A DNA stretch of 46,868 bases from Betaproteobacteria bacterium (GTDB lineage Bacteria > Pseudomonadota > Gammaproteobacteria > Burkholderiales > Ga0077523): assembly GCA_025350245.1 (NCBI GenBank), contig JANXYG010000085.1, positions 1 through 46,868 of the forward strand, read 5' to 3'. Of this stretch, positions 16,057 through 25,263 are shown piece by piece. How positions within the stretch are numbered: the stretch's first letter is position 1; each line of letters starts with the position of its first letter. The translations under genes were made by a program, and so were the position numbers. A model generated the notes under the pieces. That model was given only the letters and a program-made list of their open reading frames with translations. It was not told where the DNA came from and searched no databases.

Positions 16057-18135
16057 TCACATCGCTCGCGCTGGTACCGCGCCCGATTTCGCGTCGGCGA
16101 TCACGGCGTCGGACGCCTTCTCGCTGATCATGTAGACCGGCGTCACGATGAAGAAGCCGGGAATGCGTGGAAAGATCGAGGCGTCGACCACGCGCAGGCG
16201 CTGCACGCCGTGCACGCGGAAGTTGCTGTCGACCACGGCCAGCGGATCGCTTGCCGTGCCCATGCGGTTGCTGCATGAAGCGTGGTGTCCCCAGGCTTCG
16301 TTGCGAACGAACCTGCCCACGGCCTCGTCGCCGTCGACCGCGGGGCCAGGCAGGATCTCGTTGGCGATGGCGTCGCGTGCGCGGTAGTTGAGCCGCCGCG
16401 CGAATTGCACGCCATCGACAACGGCCTGAAGGTCTTTGCCGGCGGTGTCGTTGCCCTCGGCGAAATAGCGGAAGTTGATGTCGGGCGTCTGGCGCGGATC
16501 GTTCGACCGGACCTCGACACTGCCCGCGGTGTTGGCGGTGTGCGCTTTCAGCACCGCCCACGTGAAGTAGTTCTTGTATTGCGAAGCCGCCGCCGAGTAG
16601 CCGGGGTAGTAGCCCTTGAAATAGCCGGGAAAGCCGAACACGAACAGGTCCGGCAGCGGCACCGCCGGTGACGAACGCTTGATGATGGCTAGCACCGTGC
16701 CGTTGGAGGTGTAGACGCCGCGGCCCTGCCGCCACTGATCGAGACACTTGTCCGGCGGATCGTCGGCGGCCGGCGGCTGGAACTTGCAGCCGTTGAGCAG
16801 CGCGAAGTCGGATTTCATGCGGCTCACCACGCCGACCTCGTAGCGATCCTGCAGGTTGCGGCCGACGCCCGCCAGATCGACCCGGACCGGAATGCCGGCG
16901 CGATCGAGCACGGCCTTCGGGCCGATGCCCGACAGCATCAGCAGTTGCGGACTGTTGAAGGCGCCGGCGGAGAGGATCACCTCGCGGCGCGCGAACGCCG
17001 CGGCCTCGGTGCCGTTGCTGGCGGTGGCGCTGCGCGGGTCGGCGCCGTAGAGGCTGGCGCCACTGGTGTAGGCCACGCCCGTGGCGCGGTTGTCACCGTC
17101 GAACAGCACCTCGCGGGCCAGCGCGTTGGTGCGGATGATCAGCCGATCCGGGCATTGCTGCTCGACCTCGCGCAGGTAGTCGCGCGTGCCGCGGCGATGT
17201 CCGCCGTTGGTGGCGAGCGGGGTGACGAACAGGCCCTCGCTGTTGCGGCTGTCGAAGCGCCAGTCGTTCGGGTCGAGTTGCGTGTCGACGGTGGTGCGAA
17301 GCCCGGCCGTGCCTTCCTTGATGGCCTCGAGCGCAGACTTCTTCACCACCCTGAGCAGTTGCGAATCCTGGGTGAGCAGGCCAACGTCGGGTTTTTCGGT
17401 GGTGAGCCAGCCATCGAAGCCGTGCCGGGCGGCGTTGCGCGGGTCCATCAGCACGTTGGCGTAGCGGCAGCGCTCCATGCGCTCGAAGTAGCCGCGCATG
17501 CGCTCGCCTTGCCACGAGGCGTCGCCGGTGAGGCTGGCGATGCCGTCCCAGTCGGCGTTGTGCGGGTAGACGGTGATCATCGCGTTGTGCGCGGTGCAGC
17601 CGCCGAGCGCCCCGGCGCGCGGATAGAGCACGCCGTCGCGATCGGCCACGAACTTGCTGTCGCGGCGCTGGGTGTCGGTGTCGCCATAGTGGCGCACGAA
17701 GAAATTCCAGGAGAGCATCGGGTCTTCGGAGGCGCGGCCGTGAAACAGCGGCACGCTGTAGTTGAGGTTTTCGCCCCCGGCGACATCGCGCAGCGGATCG
17801 CCGCCGGCTTCGAGCAGCAGCACAGTGAAGCCGGCGCGGGCGAGATTGGCTGCCAACGGGCCGCCGCCGGCGCCGGAGCCCACCACGATGTAGTCGAACT
17901 CGCGGCCGTCGGAGGACTGTAACGGCGGGCAGGTCCAGCGGCTGGCGAGCGATGGTTCCGGGCGACGATTGCCGAGCGCCTCGCAACCCGCCAACGCCGA
18001 TACCGCACCGAACCCCACGGCGGCGCGCAACAGGCCGCGTCGCCGATCGGATACATCGTCGCCCGTGCGCGGATCGGCACCGGCGATTTCTGGCGGGTTC
18101 GGACCCGGGTGGTCCGGTCCGCGGGACATCGTCAT
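16057..18135 (-). CDS. GMC family oxidoreductase, Tat-exported lipoprotein
   Basis: A 692-residue FAD alcohol dehydrogenase/oxidase of the glucose-methanol-choline family. ATG at 18135 follows GGAG with a 7-base gap; a second ATG lies two codons on. A Tat motif RRRGLLR at residues 31-37 is followed by a hydrophobic stretch and the lipobox ALAGC (Cys51), so the folded flavoprotein is predicted to be exported and lipid-anchored. FDYIVVGSGAGGGPLA binds FAD, AGAFNSPQLLMLSGIGP is the second GMC signature, and GHHASCSNRMG holds the active-site His. It is 67 bases upstream of the cytochrome gene. It probably oxidises an alcohol outside the cytoplasm and gives electrons to that cytochrome. The substrate could be a polyol, sterol, terpenoid or polymer end. 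Confidence 0.88.
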   Translation of the reverse strand: MTMSRGPDHPGPNPPEIAGADPRTGDDVSDRRRGLLRAAVGFGAVSALAGCEALGNRRPEPSLASRWTCPPLQSSDGREFDYIVVGSGAGGGPLAANLARAGFTVLLLEAGGDPLRDVAGGENLNYSVPLFHGRASEDPMLSWNFFVRHYGDTDTQRRDSKFVADRDGVLYPRAGALGGCTAHNAMITVYPHNADWDGIASLTGDASWQGERMRGYFERMERCRYANVLMDPRNAARHGFDGWLTTEKPDVGLLTQDSQLLRVVKKSALEAIKEGTAGLRTTVDTQLDPNDWRFDSRNSEGLFVTPLATNGGHRRGTRDYLREVEQQCPDRLIIRTNALAREVLFDGDNRATGVAYTSGASLYGADPRSATASNGTEAAAFARREVILSAGAFNSPQLLMLSGIGPKAVLDRAGIPVRVDLAGVGRNLQDRYEVGVVSRMKSDFALLNGCKFQPPAADDPPDKCLDQWRQGRGVYTSNGTVLAIIKRSSPAVPLPDLFVFGFPGYFKGYYPGYSAAASQYKNYFTWAVLKAHTANTAGSVEVRSNDPRQTPDINFRYFAEGNDTAGKDLQAVVDGVQFARRLNYRARDAIANEILPGPAVDGDEAVGRFVRNEAWGHHASCSNRMGTASDPLAVVDSNFRVHGVQRLRVVDASIFPRIPGFFIVTPVYMISEKASDAVIADAKSGAVPARAM

Positions 18136-18288
18136 TCGGGAACTCCAGACGATTGCACGATGGAAACGATGATAGGCGCATGCCATCGCCATCCGCAAAC
18201 AAATACCTGTGCATCCGCCTCGATTCCGGTGCGGTGCGGATGAAGCGATATCATGCGCAGCGCTCCATCCAGGAGCGGGGAGCCAAAC

Positions 18289-19065
18289 GTGTCGGTGCTG
18301 AAACTGTTCGATCTGAAAGGGAAGGTCGCCGTGGTCACCGGCGGCTCGCGCGGGCTCGGCCTGCAGATGGCCGAAGCGCTCGGCGAGGCCGGCGCATGGG
18401 TCGCCATCAGCGCCCGCAAGGCGCACGAGCTGGACGCCGCAGCGCAGCATCTGAAGGCGATGGGCATCGAGGTGCTGACCCACGCCTGCGATCTCGCCGA
18501 TCCGGCCGCGGCGAAGCCGCTGGTGGACCAGGTGATCGGCGCCTGGGGCCGCATCGACATTCTCGTGAACAACGCCGGCACCACCTGGGGCGCACCGGCC
18601 GAGGACCATCCGCTGGAGGCCTGGAAGAAGGTCATCGACCTCAACCTCACCGCGATGTTCGTGTTGTCGCAGTTGGTCGGGAAGACCGTGATGATTCCGC
18701 AGGGCAGCGGCAAGATCATCAACATCGCTTCGATCGCCGGCTATTCCGGGACCGATCCGCACTTCATGCCCACCATCGCCTACAACACCAGCAAGGCCGG
18801 CGTGATCAACTTCACCAAATCGCTCGCCTGCGAATGGGCACGCTACGGCGTGCACGTGAACGGCATCGCGCCCGGGGTGTTTCCGAGCCGCATGTCGAAG
18901 GGGATGATCGACCGCGCCGAGCAATACATCCTCGATCACACGCCGCTGCGGCGGATGGGGTCGGATCAGGACCTGAAGGGCGCGACGCTGCTGCTGGCCT
19001 CGGCCGCGTCCGACTTCATGACCGGCGTCACCATTCCGGTCGACGGCGGGTTCGCGGCGCTATAG
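18289..19065 (+). CDS. Short-chain dehydrogenase/reductase
   Basis: A 258-residue NAD(P)-dependent SDR. The GTG start at 18289 is chosen because GGGGAG lies 6 bases upstream; an in-frame ATG at 18253 lacks this. TGGSRGLG (17-24) binds the cofactor and NNAG stabilises the fold. Ser148, Tyr165 and Lys169 (in YNTSK) form the catalytic set. The C-terminal DFMTGVTIPVDGGF is typical of the FabG-like group. It is divergent from the GMC oxidoreductase gene, with about 150 bases between starts, and heads a tightly packed four-gene operon. It probably interconverts a hydroxy and a keto intermediate of the same pathway. Confidence 0.9.
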   Translation: MSVLKLFDLKGKVAVVTGGSRGLGLQMAEALGEAGAWVAISARKAHELDAAAQHLKAMGIEVLTHACDLADPAAAKPLVDQVIGAWGRIDILVNNAGTTWGAPAEDHPLEAWKKVIDLNLTAMFVLSQLVGKTVMIPQGSGKIINIASIAGYSGTDPHFMPTIAYNTSKAGVINFTKSLACEWARYGVHVNGIAPGVFPSRMSKGMIDRAEQYILDHTPLRRMGSDQDLKGATLLLASAASDFMTGVTIPVDGGFAAL

Positions 19066-19067
19066 CG

Positions 19068-19475
19068 GTGGTATACCCCACCGGTTTCACCATCGACATC
19101 CCATACGCCGCGCTGCTCGGCATCCACCGGATTTCCGAGACGCCGGGCAGCGTGGTGGTCGGTATGACGGTCACGCCGCAGCACATGAACAGCTGGGGCG
19201 TCGCGCACGGCGGCGCGGTGATGTCGCTGCTCGACGTGACCATGGGCATGAGTGCGCGCTCGACCGACCCGGCGTCGAACGGCGCCACCACGGTCGAGCT
19301 CAAGACCAATTTCATTGCCGGCGCCAACGGCGATCTGCGGGCCGTTGGCCATGCCCATCGGGCCGGGCGCTCGCTCGTGTTCGTGGAAGGCGAGGTCCGC
19401 GACGCGGACGGCAGGCTGCTCGCCAAGGCCACCGGCACCTTCAAGCTTCGATTCCCCGTCGTGAAAGAAAAATAG
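19068..19475 (+). CDS. PaaI-type hotdog thioesterase
   Basis: A 135-residue hotdog-fold protein that should hydrolyse acyl-CoA or aryl-CoA thioesters. GTG at 19068 is two bases after the preceding stop codon, indicating translational coupling. NSWGVAHGGAVMSLLD contains the conserved HGG segment plus the acidic residue used in catalysis by the PaaI group. VELKTNFIAGA is the second strand motif. The length is normal for the family. It may release CoA from a stalled intermediate of the pathway. Confidence 0.85.
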   Translation: MVYPTGFTIDIPYAALLGIHRISETPGSVVVGMTVTPQHMNSWGVAHGGAVMSLLDVTMGMSARSTDPASNGATTVELKTNFIAGANGDLRAVGHAHRAGRSLVFVEGEVRDADGRLLAKATGTFKLRFPVVKEK

Positions 19476-20432
19476 ATGGCCCTGGATCCGCAAGTGCAAG
19501 CCCTGCTCGACGCCGCCGTGAAGGCGAACCTGCCACCGCTGTGGCGGCTCACGCCGGACCAGGCGCGCGCGCAATATTTGCAGCGTGTTCGTCGGCTCGA
19601 GCCCAAGGATGAGACTATCCACCGCGTCGAGGATCGGGCCATTGGCGGCACCGACCAGCAGATCGCCATCCGCATCTACCGGCCGCGCGACACCGAGACC
19701 GGCGAACTGCTGCCGGTCCTGGTGTGGTACCACGGTGGCGGCTTCGTTATCGGCTCGCTCGATACGCATGACACCGCCTGTCGGCGCCTCGCCCGCCTCG
19801 CCGACTGCATGGTGGTGGCGGTGGACTATCGCCTCGCCCCGGAATGGAAGTTTCCGGCGGCGGTCGACGACTCGTTCGCGGCACTGAAATGGGTGGCGGC
19901 GCACGCGACCGAGATCGGCGCCGATGCCACCCGCATCGCGGTCGGCGGCGACAGTGCCGGCGGCAATCTCGCCACGGTGTGTGCACTGATGGCGCGCGAT
20001 GCCGGATTCCCCAAGGTGGCGTACCAGTTGCTGTTCTATCCGTGCACGGCACCGGAGCCGGAGACGCCCTCGCATCACAAGTTCGCCGACGGCTACATCC
20101 TCACCCGTCAGACCATCACCTGGTTCTACAAACAATATCTGCGGTCGCCGAAAGACATGCGGGATTTCCGCTTCGGCCCTCTGATCGTCGACGATCTTTC
20201 GCAAATGCCACCGGCGTTCATCTTGGTGGCCGGTTACGATCCGCTGCGCGACGAAGGCGTGCAGTACGCCACGCGGCTGGTCGAGGCCGGCAACGCGGTC
20301 ACGCTGGTGAACATGCCGGGCATGGTGCACGGTTTCATCCTGATGGGCGGCGTGCTCGACGGCGCGGTGCAGGCACTCGAACAATCCGCCGCCGCGTTGC
20401 GGTCGGCGTTCACTCCCAGGGGCAGGCGATGA
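19476..20432 (+). CDS. Alpha/beta hydrolase, hormone-sensitive lipase type esterase
   Basis: A 318-residue carboxylesterase of the HSL (family IV) group. ATG at 19476 directly follows the thioesterase stop. HGGGFVIGS (from 86) is the oxyanion-hole motif and GDSAGG places the nucleophile at Ser160. YDPLRDEG gives Asp255 and MVHGF gives His285. No signal peptide is seen, so it acts in the cytoplasm on short-chain or bulky esters. The next gene overlaps its stop by four bases (ATGA), so the two are coupled. Confidence 0.92.
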   Translation: MALDPQVQALLDAAVKANLPPLWRLTPDQARAQYLQRVRRLEPKDETIHRVEDRAIGGTDQQIAIRIYRPRDTETGELLPVLVWYHGGGFVIGSLDTHDTACRRLARLADCMVVAVDYRLAPEWKFPAAVDDSFAALKWVAAHATEIGADATRIAVGGDSAGGNLATVCALMARDAGFPKVAYQLLFYPCTAPEPETPSHHKFADGYILTRQTITWFYKQYLRSPKDMRDFRFGPLIVDDLSQMPPAFILVAGYDPLRDEGVQYATRLVEAGNAVTLVNMPGMVHGFILMGGVLDGAVQALEQSAAALRSAFTPRGRR

Positions 20433-21178
20433 GCGATCTCGAAGGCAAAGTGGCGTGGATCACCGGTGCCGGCAGCGGCATCGGGCTGGCGGGCGCGCAG
20501 GCGCTGGCGGCAGCCGGGGTGACGGTGGTGATGTCGGGGCGGCGCGCCGACGTGCTGCGCACCGAAGCGGCGGCGATCATCGCGGCCGGTGGCAAGGCCG
20601 AAGTCGAGAAACTCGACGTGACCGATGCCGAGGCGGCAACGCGCGTGGCCAATGCCATCCTCGCCCGGCACGGCAAGGTCGACATCCTGGTCAACAGCGC
20701 CGGCATGAACATCCCCAACCGTTTCTGGAAGAACGTGAGCACCGCCGGCTGGACCGACGTGCTGCGCATCAATCTCGACGGCAGCTTTTTCTGCATCGCC
20801 GCGATCCTGCCGTCGATGCGCGAGCGCAAGGACGGCCTGATCATCAACATCTCGTCGTGGGCCGGCAAGTTCGACACCTACATGACCGGTCCGGCCTACA
20901 ACGCCGCCAAGCATGCCGTCGTGGCGATGACCGCGCACCTCAATCACGAAGAATGCGTCAACGGCATCCGCGCCTGCGCCCTGTGCCCGGCGGAGGTCTC
21001 GACGCCCATCATGGAGAAGCGCCCGATTCCGCCCTCGGCCGAAGAGCGGGCGAAGATGCTGCAGCCCGACGACCTGGGCCGCACCATCCGCTTCATCGCC
21101 GAGATGCCAGCGCACACCTGCATCAACGAGCTCATCATCAGCCCCACCTGGAACCGTATCTTCATCGGGGCTGTTTGA
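20429..21178 (+). CDS. Short-chain dehydrogenase/reductase
   Basis: A 249-residue SDR, last in the operon. Its ATG at 20429 overlaps the esterase stop in an ATGA. Motifs are TGAGSGIG (12-19), NSAG (89-92, in place of the common NNAG), Ser143, Tyr157 and Lys161 (YNAAK). The C-terminal part (CALCPAEVSTPIMEKRP, then ELIISPTWNRIF) follows the pattern of clan members acting without the usual VDGG end. The operon therefore has two non-identical dehydrogenases, suggesting two oxidation steps or two stereoisomers. Confidence 0.9.
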   Translation: MSDLEGKVAWITGAGSGIGLAGAQALAAAGVTVVMSGRRADVLRTEAAAIIAAGGKAEVEKLDVTDAEAATRVANAILARHGKVDILVNSAGMNIPNRFWKNVSTAGWTDVLRINLDGSFFCIAAILPSMRERKDGLIINISSWAGKFDTYMTGPAYNAAKHAVVAMTAHLNHEECVNGIRACALCPAEVSTPIMEKRPIPPSAEERAKMLQPDDLGRTIRFIAEMPAHTCINELIISPTWNRIFIGAV

Positions 21179-21181
21179 CAG

Positions 21182-21262
21182 AGTGACGCCCACCCCCAGG
21201 CTGCGCTGCGCTGCGCCTTCCCCCTCGAGAGGGGGCGCGCCGTCCTCGGGGAACCCTGTGGG
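21182..21262. repeat. Dispersed 80-base repeat, copy 1
   Basis: GTGACGCCCACCCCCAGG, a GC-rich stretch with CCCCCTCGAGAGGGGG hairpin, and TCCTCGGGGAACCCTGTG match in reverse orientation the segment at 25731-25809. It fills the gap between the SDR operon and the first amidohydrolase. The central CCCCCTC/GAGGGGG palindrome can form a stem-loop, so it may terminate the SDR operon. Confidence 0.75.
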
Positions 21263-21305
21263 CGGCGCCCCTTCGGTTGACGGGTGAGATGCTCTTTCTC
21301 TTCCC

Positions 21306-22553
21306 ATGATCCGCACGCTATTCACCAACGTGAAGGTCCTCGACTGCACCGGTGCGCTGCCGTTCGCGGGCGAGGTGCTGGTCGAGGCAAACCGCATCGC
21401 GGCGATAGCGCCGGTTGGCGTGCCCATCGTCTGCGACGACGCGGTTCGAATCGATGGCGGTGGCGCCACGCTGATGCCGGGCCTGATCGAGCCGCACTCG
21501 CACCTGAGCTTTGCCGACACCGCTGTGACGGTGGAGCTGGGCTTCATCCCGCCCGAAGAGCACATGCTGCTCACGGCGCGCAACGCCCGCCGCATGCTCG
21601 ACCAGGGGTTCACCAGTTGCAACAGCGCGGCGTCGGCGAAGCCACGCCTCGACGTCGCCTTGCGCGACGCGATCGACCGCGGCGACCTGCCCGGGCCGCG
21701 TACGCTGGCCGCTTCGCCGGAGATGACCGTCACCGCGGGCCTGGGCGACGTGCGCCTCGCGCACCTGTATCGCGAGAACTTCGCGGTGATCCGCGACGGC
21801 GCCGAGGGCTTCCGAAAGTTTGCCCGCGAGATGTGCCGCGAAGGCGTCGACACGCTCAAGATCAACGTCTCCGGCGATGCCGGCACACCGGCCTCGCCGG
21901 CCGACAGCACCGTCATGACCGAAGCCGAGATCGACGCCGTGTGCGATGTCGCGCGAGCGCACGGTCGCCGGGTGGCGGCGCATGCGCGCAGCGCGCAATC
22001 GGTGCTGCTGTGCGTGAAGCACGGCGTCGAGATCATCTATCACGCCACGCTGTGCGACGAGGCCGCGCTCGATTGCCTCGAAGCCGCGCGCGATCGGGTG
22101 TTCGTGGCGCCGGTGCTGGGCCACCTGTATGCCACGCTGCACGAGGCCGGCGCCTGGGGCGTGACCGCGGCAATGGGGCGTTCACGCGGCCTCGATCGCG
22201 AGATCGAGGCCGGTATCGCCAACATGCGGGCGCTGAAAGCGCGCGGTGTGCGCGTCCTGCCCGGTGGCGACTACGGCTTCGCGTGGAATCCGATCGGCGC
22301 CAACGCCCGCGACATCGAGCACTTCGTGAAGCTGATCGGGTTCTCGCCGATGGACGCCATCGTCTCCGCTACCCGGCTCGGCGGCGAGATCATGATGCGC
22401 GGCAACGAGCTCGGCCAGGTGAAGCCGGGCTTCCTCGCCGATCTGCTGCTGGTTGACGGCAATCCGCTGGCCGGCGTGGCGATCCTGCGCGACGCGAAGC
22501 GACTGCTGGCGATCATGAAGGACGGGGTCTTGCACAAGATGCCGATGCGGTAG
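21306..22553 (+). CDS. Amidohydrolase 1 (metal-dependent, prolidase/imidazolonepropionase-like)
   Basis: A 415-residue amidohydrolase with a TIM-barrel metal centre. HSH at 64-66 provides two metal ligands after LMPGLIEP. GVDTLKIN may provide a bridging lysine as in carbamylated members. HARS and IIYHAT give further His ligands and GGDYGFAWNP the conserved Asp. FLADLLLVDGNPL is the characteristic C-terminal strand. It should cleave a C-N bond (amide, peptide or ring) in the cytoplasm. The gene is 150 bases upstream of a close paralogue on the same strand, so the pair arose by tandem duplication. Substrate unknown. Confidence 0.85.
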   Translation: MIRTLFTNVKVLDCTGALPFAGEVLVEANRIAAIAPVGVPIVCDDAVRIDGGGATLMPGLIEPHSHLSFADTAVTVELGFIPPEEHMLLTARNARRMLDQGFTSCNSAASAKPRLDVALRDAIDRGDLPGPRTLAASPEMTVTAGLGDVRLAHLYRENFAVIRDGAEGFRKFAREMCREGVDTLKINVSGDAGTPASPADSTVMTEAEIDAVCDVARAHGRRVAAHARSAQSVLLCVKHGVEIIYHATLCDEAALDCLEAARDRVFVAPVLGHLYATLHEAGAWGVTAAMGRSRGLDREIEAGIANMRALKARGVRVLPGGDYGFAWNPIGANARDIEHFVKLIGFSPMDAIVSATRLGGEIMMRGNELGQVKPGFLADLLLVDGNPLAGVAILRDAKRLLAIMKDGVLHKMPMR

Positions 22554-22703
22554 CACGGCACCGGCCATCGCGTCAGGCGCCGCGCCGTCGCGTTTGCCCT
22601 GGTGGTTTCGCCGGCTCATGCCGACAGACTCGACGCCTCCCCGGTTTTGGGCTTCTAATGTGGGTCAAGAGCCACCGACCCGGGCCGACGAGGAGAAATC
22701 ACC

Positions 22704-23981
22704 ATGGGCAAGACACTGTTTCGCAATGTCAACATTCTCGATTGCACCGGCGCGCCGCCGTTTCCGGGGCAGGTGCTGGTGGAAGGCAATCGCATCCGCG
22801 CTGTTGCGCCGCAAGGCAGTCCGCTCGCCGCCGATGGCGCCGAGGTGGTCGACGGCATGGGCGCCACGCTCATGCCCGGACTCATCGAGTCGCACTCGCA
22901 CCTGAGCTTTCTCGATGTGGCCACGCTCGAATCGCTCGGCTTCACGCCGCCCGAGGAACACATCCTGGGCACGGTGCGCAACGCGAAAAAAATGCTCGAT
23001 CAGGGCTTCACCGCCTGCAACAGCGCCGCCGCGGCCAAGAGCCGGCTCGACGTGGTGCTGCGCAATGCGATCGACGCCGGCGAGTTTCCGGGGCCGCGCA
23101 CGCTGGCGGCGAGCCCCGAGATGGCGACCACCGCGGGGCTGGGCGATGTCCGCCTCGGTCACATGCATCGCGAGACCTTCGCCATCATCTGCGACGGCGC
23201 CGACGAGTTTCGCAAGACCGCCCGCACCATGGTGCGCGAGGGTGTCGACACGCTCAAGATCAATCCGTCCGGTGATGAATTCGTGCCGCATTGCCGCGCG
23301 CACCAGACGGTCATGACCGAGGCCGAGATCGAGGCCGTGTGCGAGGTCGGCCGCATGCACGGCAAGCGCGTGGCCGCGCATGCGCGCAGTGCGCAATCGG
23401 TGAAGCTGTGCGTCAAGCACGGCGTCGAGATCATCTATCACGCCACCCTCTCCGACGACGAAGCGCTGGCCGCGCTCGAAGGCGCGAAGGATTGGGTGTT
23501 CGTCTCGCCGACGCTGGGCATCACCCACACCACGCTCTACGAGGCGGGTGCCTGGGGCATCACCACCGCTATCGCCGAGAGCATGGGCATGCGCCGCGAG
23601 CTCGACATCGCCATCGGCAACATGAAGGAGCTGAAGCGGCGTGGCGTTCGCGTCCTGCCCGGCGGCGACTACGGCTTTGCCTGGAACCCCATCGGCACCA
23701 ACGCCCGCGACATCGAGCACTTCGTGAACCTGCTCGGGTTCTCACCCATGGACGCCATCGTCTCGGCTACCCGGCTGGGCGGCGAAATCATGATGATGGG
23801 CAACGAACTCGGCCAGGTGAAGCCGGGCTTTCTTGCCGATCTGCTGCTGGTGGACGGCAATCCGCTCGCCAACGTGAAGCTGCTGCAGGACCGCAACAAC
23901 CTGCTGGCCATCATGAAAGACGGTGCGTTCCACAAGACCATGGCGGCACAGGCGCAGGGGGCACAGCGGCAGACGGCTTGA
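22704..23981 (+). CDS. Amidohydrolase 2, tandem paralogue
   Basis: A 425-residue paralogue of the preceding amidohydrolase, alignable from the first residues (LFRNVNILDCTGAPPF against LFTNVKVLDCTGALPF). HSH is at 64-66. TLKIN, HARSAQSV, IIYHATL and GGDYGFAWNPIG are conserved. ATG at 22704 follows GAGGAG with a 9-base gap. It differs from copy 1 in the segment after TLKIN (SGDEFVPHCRAHQ), next to the substrate pocket, and has ten extra C-terminal residues. Diverged pocket loops on a shared metal core suggest different substrates. Confidence 0.85.
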   Translation: MGKTLFRNVNILDCTGAPPFPGQVLVEGNRIRAVAPQGSPLAADGAEVVDGMGATLMPGLIESHSHLSFLDVATLESLGFTPPEEHILGTVRNAKKMLDQGFTACNSAAAAKSRLDVVLRNAIDAGEFPGPRTLAASPEMATTAGLGDVRLGHMHRETFAIICDGADEFRKTARTMVREGVDTLKINPSGDEFVPHCRAHQTVMTEAEIEAVCEVGRMHGKRVAAHARSAQSVKLCVKHGVEIIYHATLSDDEALAALEGAKDWVFVSPTLGITHTTLYEAGAWGITTAIAESMGMRRELDIAIGNMKELKRRGVRVLPGGDYGFAWNPIGTNARDIEHFVNLLGFSPMDAIVSATRLGGEIMMMGNELGQVKPGFLADLLLVDGNPLANVKLLQDRNNLLAIMKDGAFHKTMAAQAQGAQRQTA

Positions 23982-24181
23982 GGGCCGTAGTCGGGGGCAC
24001 TTGTCGGCGGCGAGTCAGGCGACCCGCCTACCGGCCAATAGCGACGGTGCCTGTCCGCTGGGCAGGTGGGGTCATTAGTGCAGGGCGTCGCCGCAACGAC
24101 TTGCGCGCCGGTTAGCTGCGCTGTGTCAGTAGTAGGCTTGCAGTGCCTGAGTTCAGAAATGGTCATCCGTCCGAAAGCCGG

Positions 24182-25178
24182 TTACTTCAGTCCAAGTCTG
24201 GACATGAGTTCCGAGTGAGTGATCGGGCGTTCGTACGCCGACGAAAAATCCTTCGGAAACCATACCAGCTCCAGGCGGATCACCTTCTCGACCGGGCACA
24301 CGCGATCGATCACGATCGCACAGCGGGTCTTGTCGTGTCGCACCGTATAGTCGGTAAGAGGGAAGTCGTACCAACTGATTTCGAAATAATCAAGCCAACG
24401 GATGTCGCTCGGCGACGCCGGCCGCTTGGAGTCGGTGATTGGGGGAGTGCCTGTCTTCTCGGCGCGTTCGAGGTCGGCGTCGGAGACGAAGGCGCCACCT
24501 TGTCCAAGGGTGCCGGACGGGGGTGGGATTGTGGGCGTGGCGGCGCCAACCGAAGGGACCAACACGATTTTGTTGGTGGGGCAGACGCCCTCACCCGAGC
24601 ACTGCTTGCTGTAGCCGGCCGCGAGAACAGCCCGCGCGCGCTCGAAGTCGATGCTGTTCGCAGCGATCGGCAGCGTGGACTTGCGGTCCGGAAGCACGAA
24701 CGCCAGTTGATTGCGAATGCAGGCATTGATGCCGCCTTCGTGCTCCGGCGCGGAGCATGGGCTCTGGATCGTGGGCGCATTCCCGTAGCAATTGCCGCTC
24801 GATGTCGAGCAGCAGTGGCTTCAGCTCGATGTGCTGGTGAAAGTTGAGCGCGAGGATCTCGGCGAAGACAGCCTTCTCTGACCAAGTGATCTCGGCCTTG
24901 GCCTTGACCACCTTCTCGGCTACCGTCTTGAACATCTCGGCACGCACCGAGGTCTCGGCCTGCTCGCGCTGGTTGAGGAGCTGCGATTCGGTGGCGGATT
25001 TCTGCAGATAGTAGCCGGTGAAGCCGACCGCGGCGGCGATCGCGACACCGCCCACCTTGGACAGAAAATCCGCGATCTGCCCGAGGCCGCCGAGCGCCGA
25101 CTTCGCTTCGGGCGACAGCGGCGGAATGCCGCCGCCCGCGGGCGCACTTGGCGGCGGGCGTGGATCGGAGTCTGCCAT
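24182..25178 (-). pseudogene. Membrane protein of unknown function, frameshifted
   Basis: Two frames join near 24795. The first starts at ATG 25178, behind GGGAGGT with an 8-base gap. It reads MADSDPRPPPSAPAGG, a proline-rich head, then a membrane segment around GGVAIAAAVGFTGYYLQ and a helical region to LLLDIERQLL. The second continues in the +1 frame with CYGNAPTIQSPCS, GGINACIRNQLAFV and a C-terminal domain ending SRLGLK at 24182. One base gained or lost would unite them into a protein of about 330 residues with one membrane anchor. It could be a true frameshift or a sequencing error; I do not recognise the family. Confidence 0.55.
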
Positions 25179-25263
25179 TCGCGGGACCTCCCTGTCGGAG
25201 CGAAGTTCAGGGTACTGAACTTCCTCACGGGCAACAAGGGCGGTCGGGGTGTCGGTCGGGGCG

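Noticed and set aside
18136-18939. Possible 268-residue N-terminal extension of the GMC oxidoreductase
   Set aside because: It lies antisense to an SDR gene with clear motifs, and the Tat signal and ribosome binding site fix the start at 18135.
23982-24181. A gene or terminator between the second amidohydrolase and the membrane protein
   Set aside because: Short GC-rich complementary pieces exist but no convincing stem with T-run, no start with a ribosome binding site.
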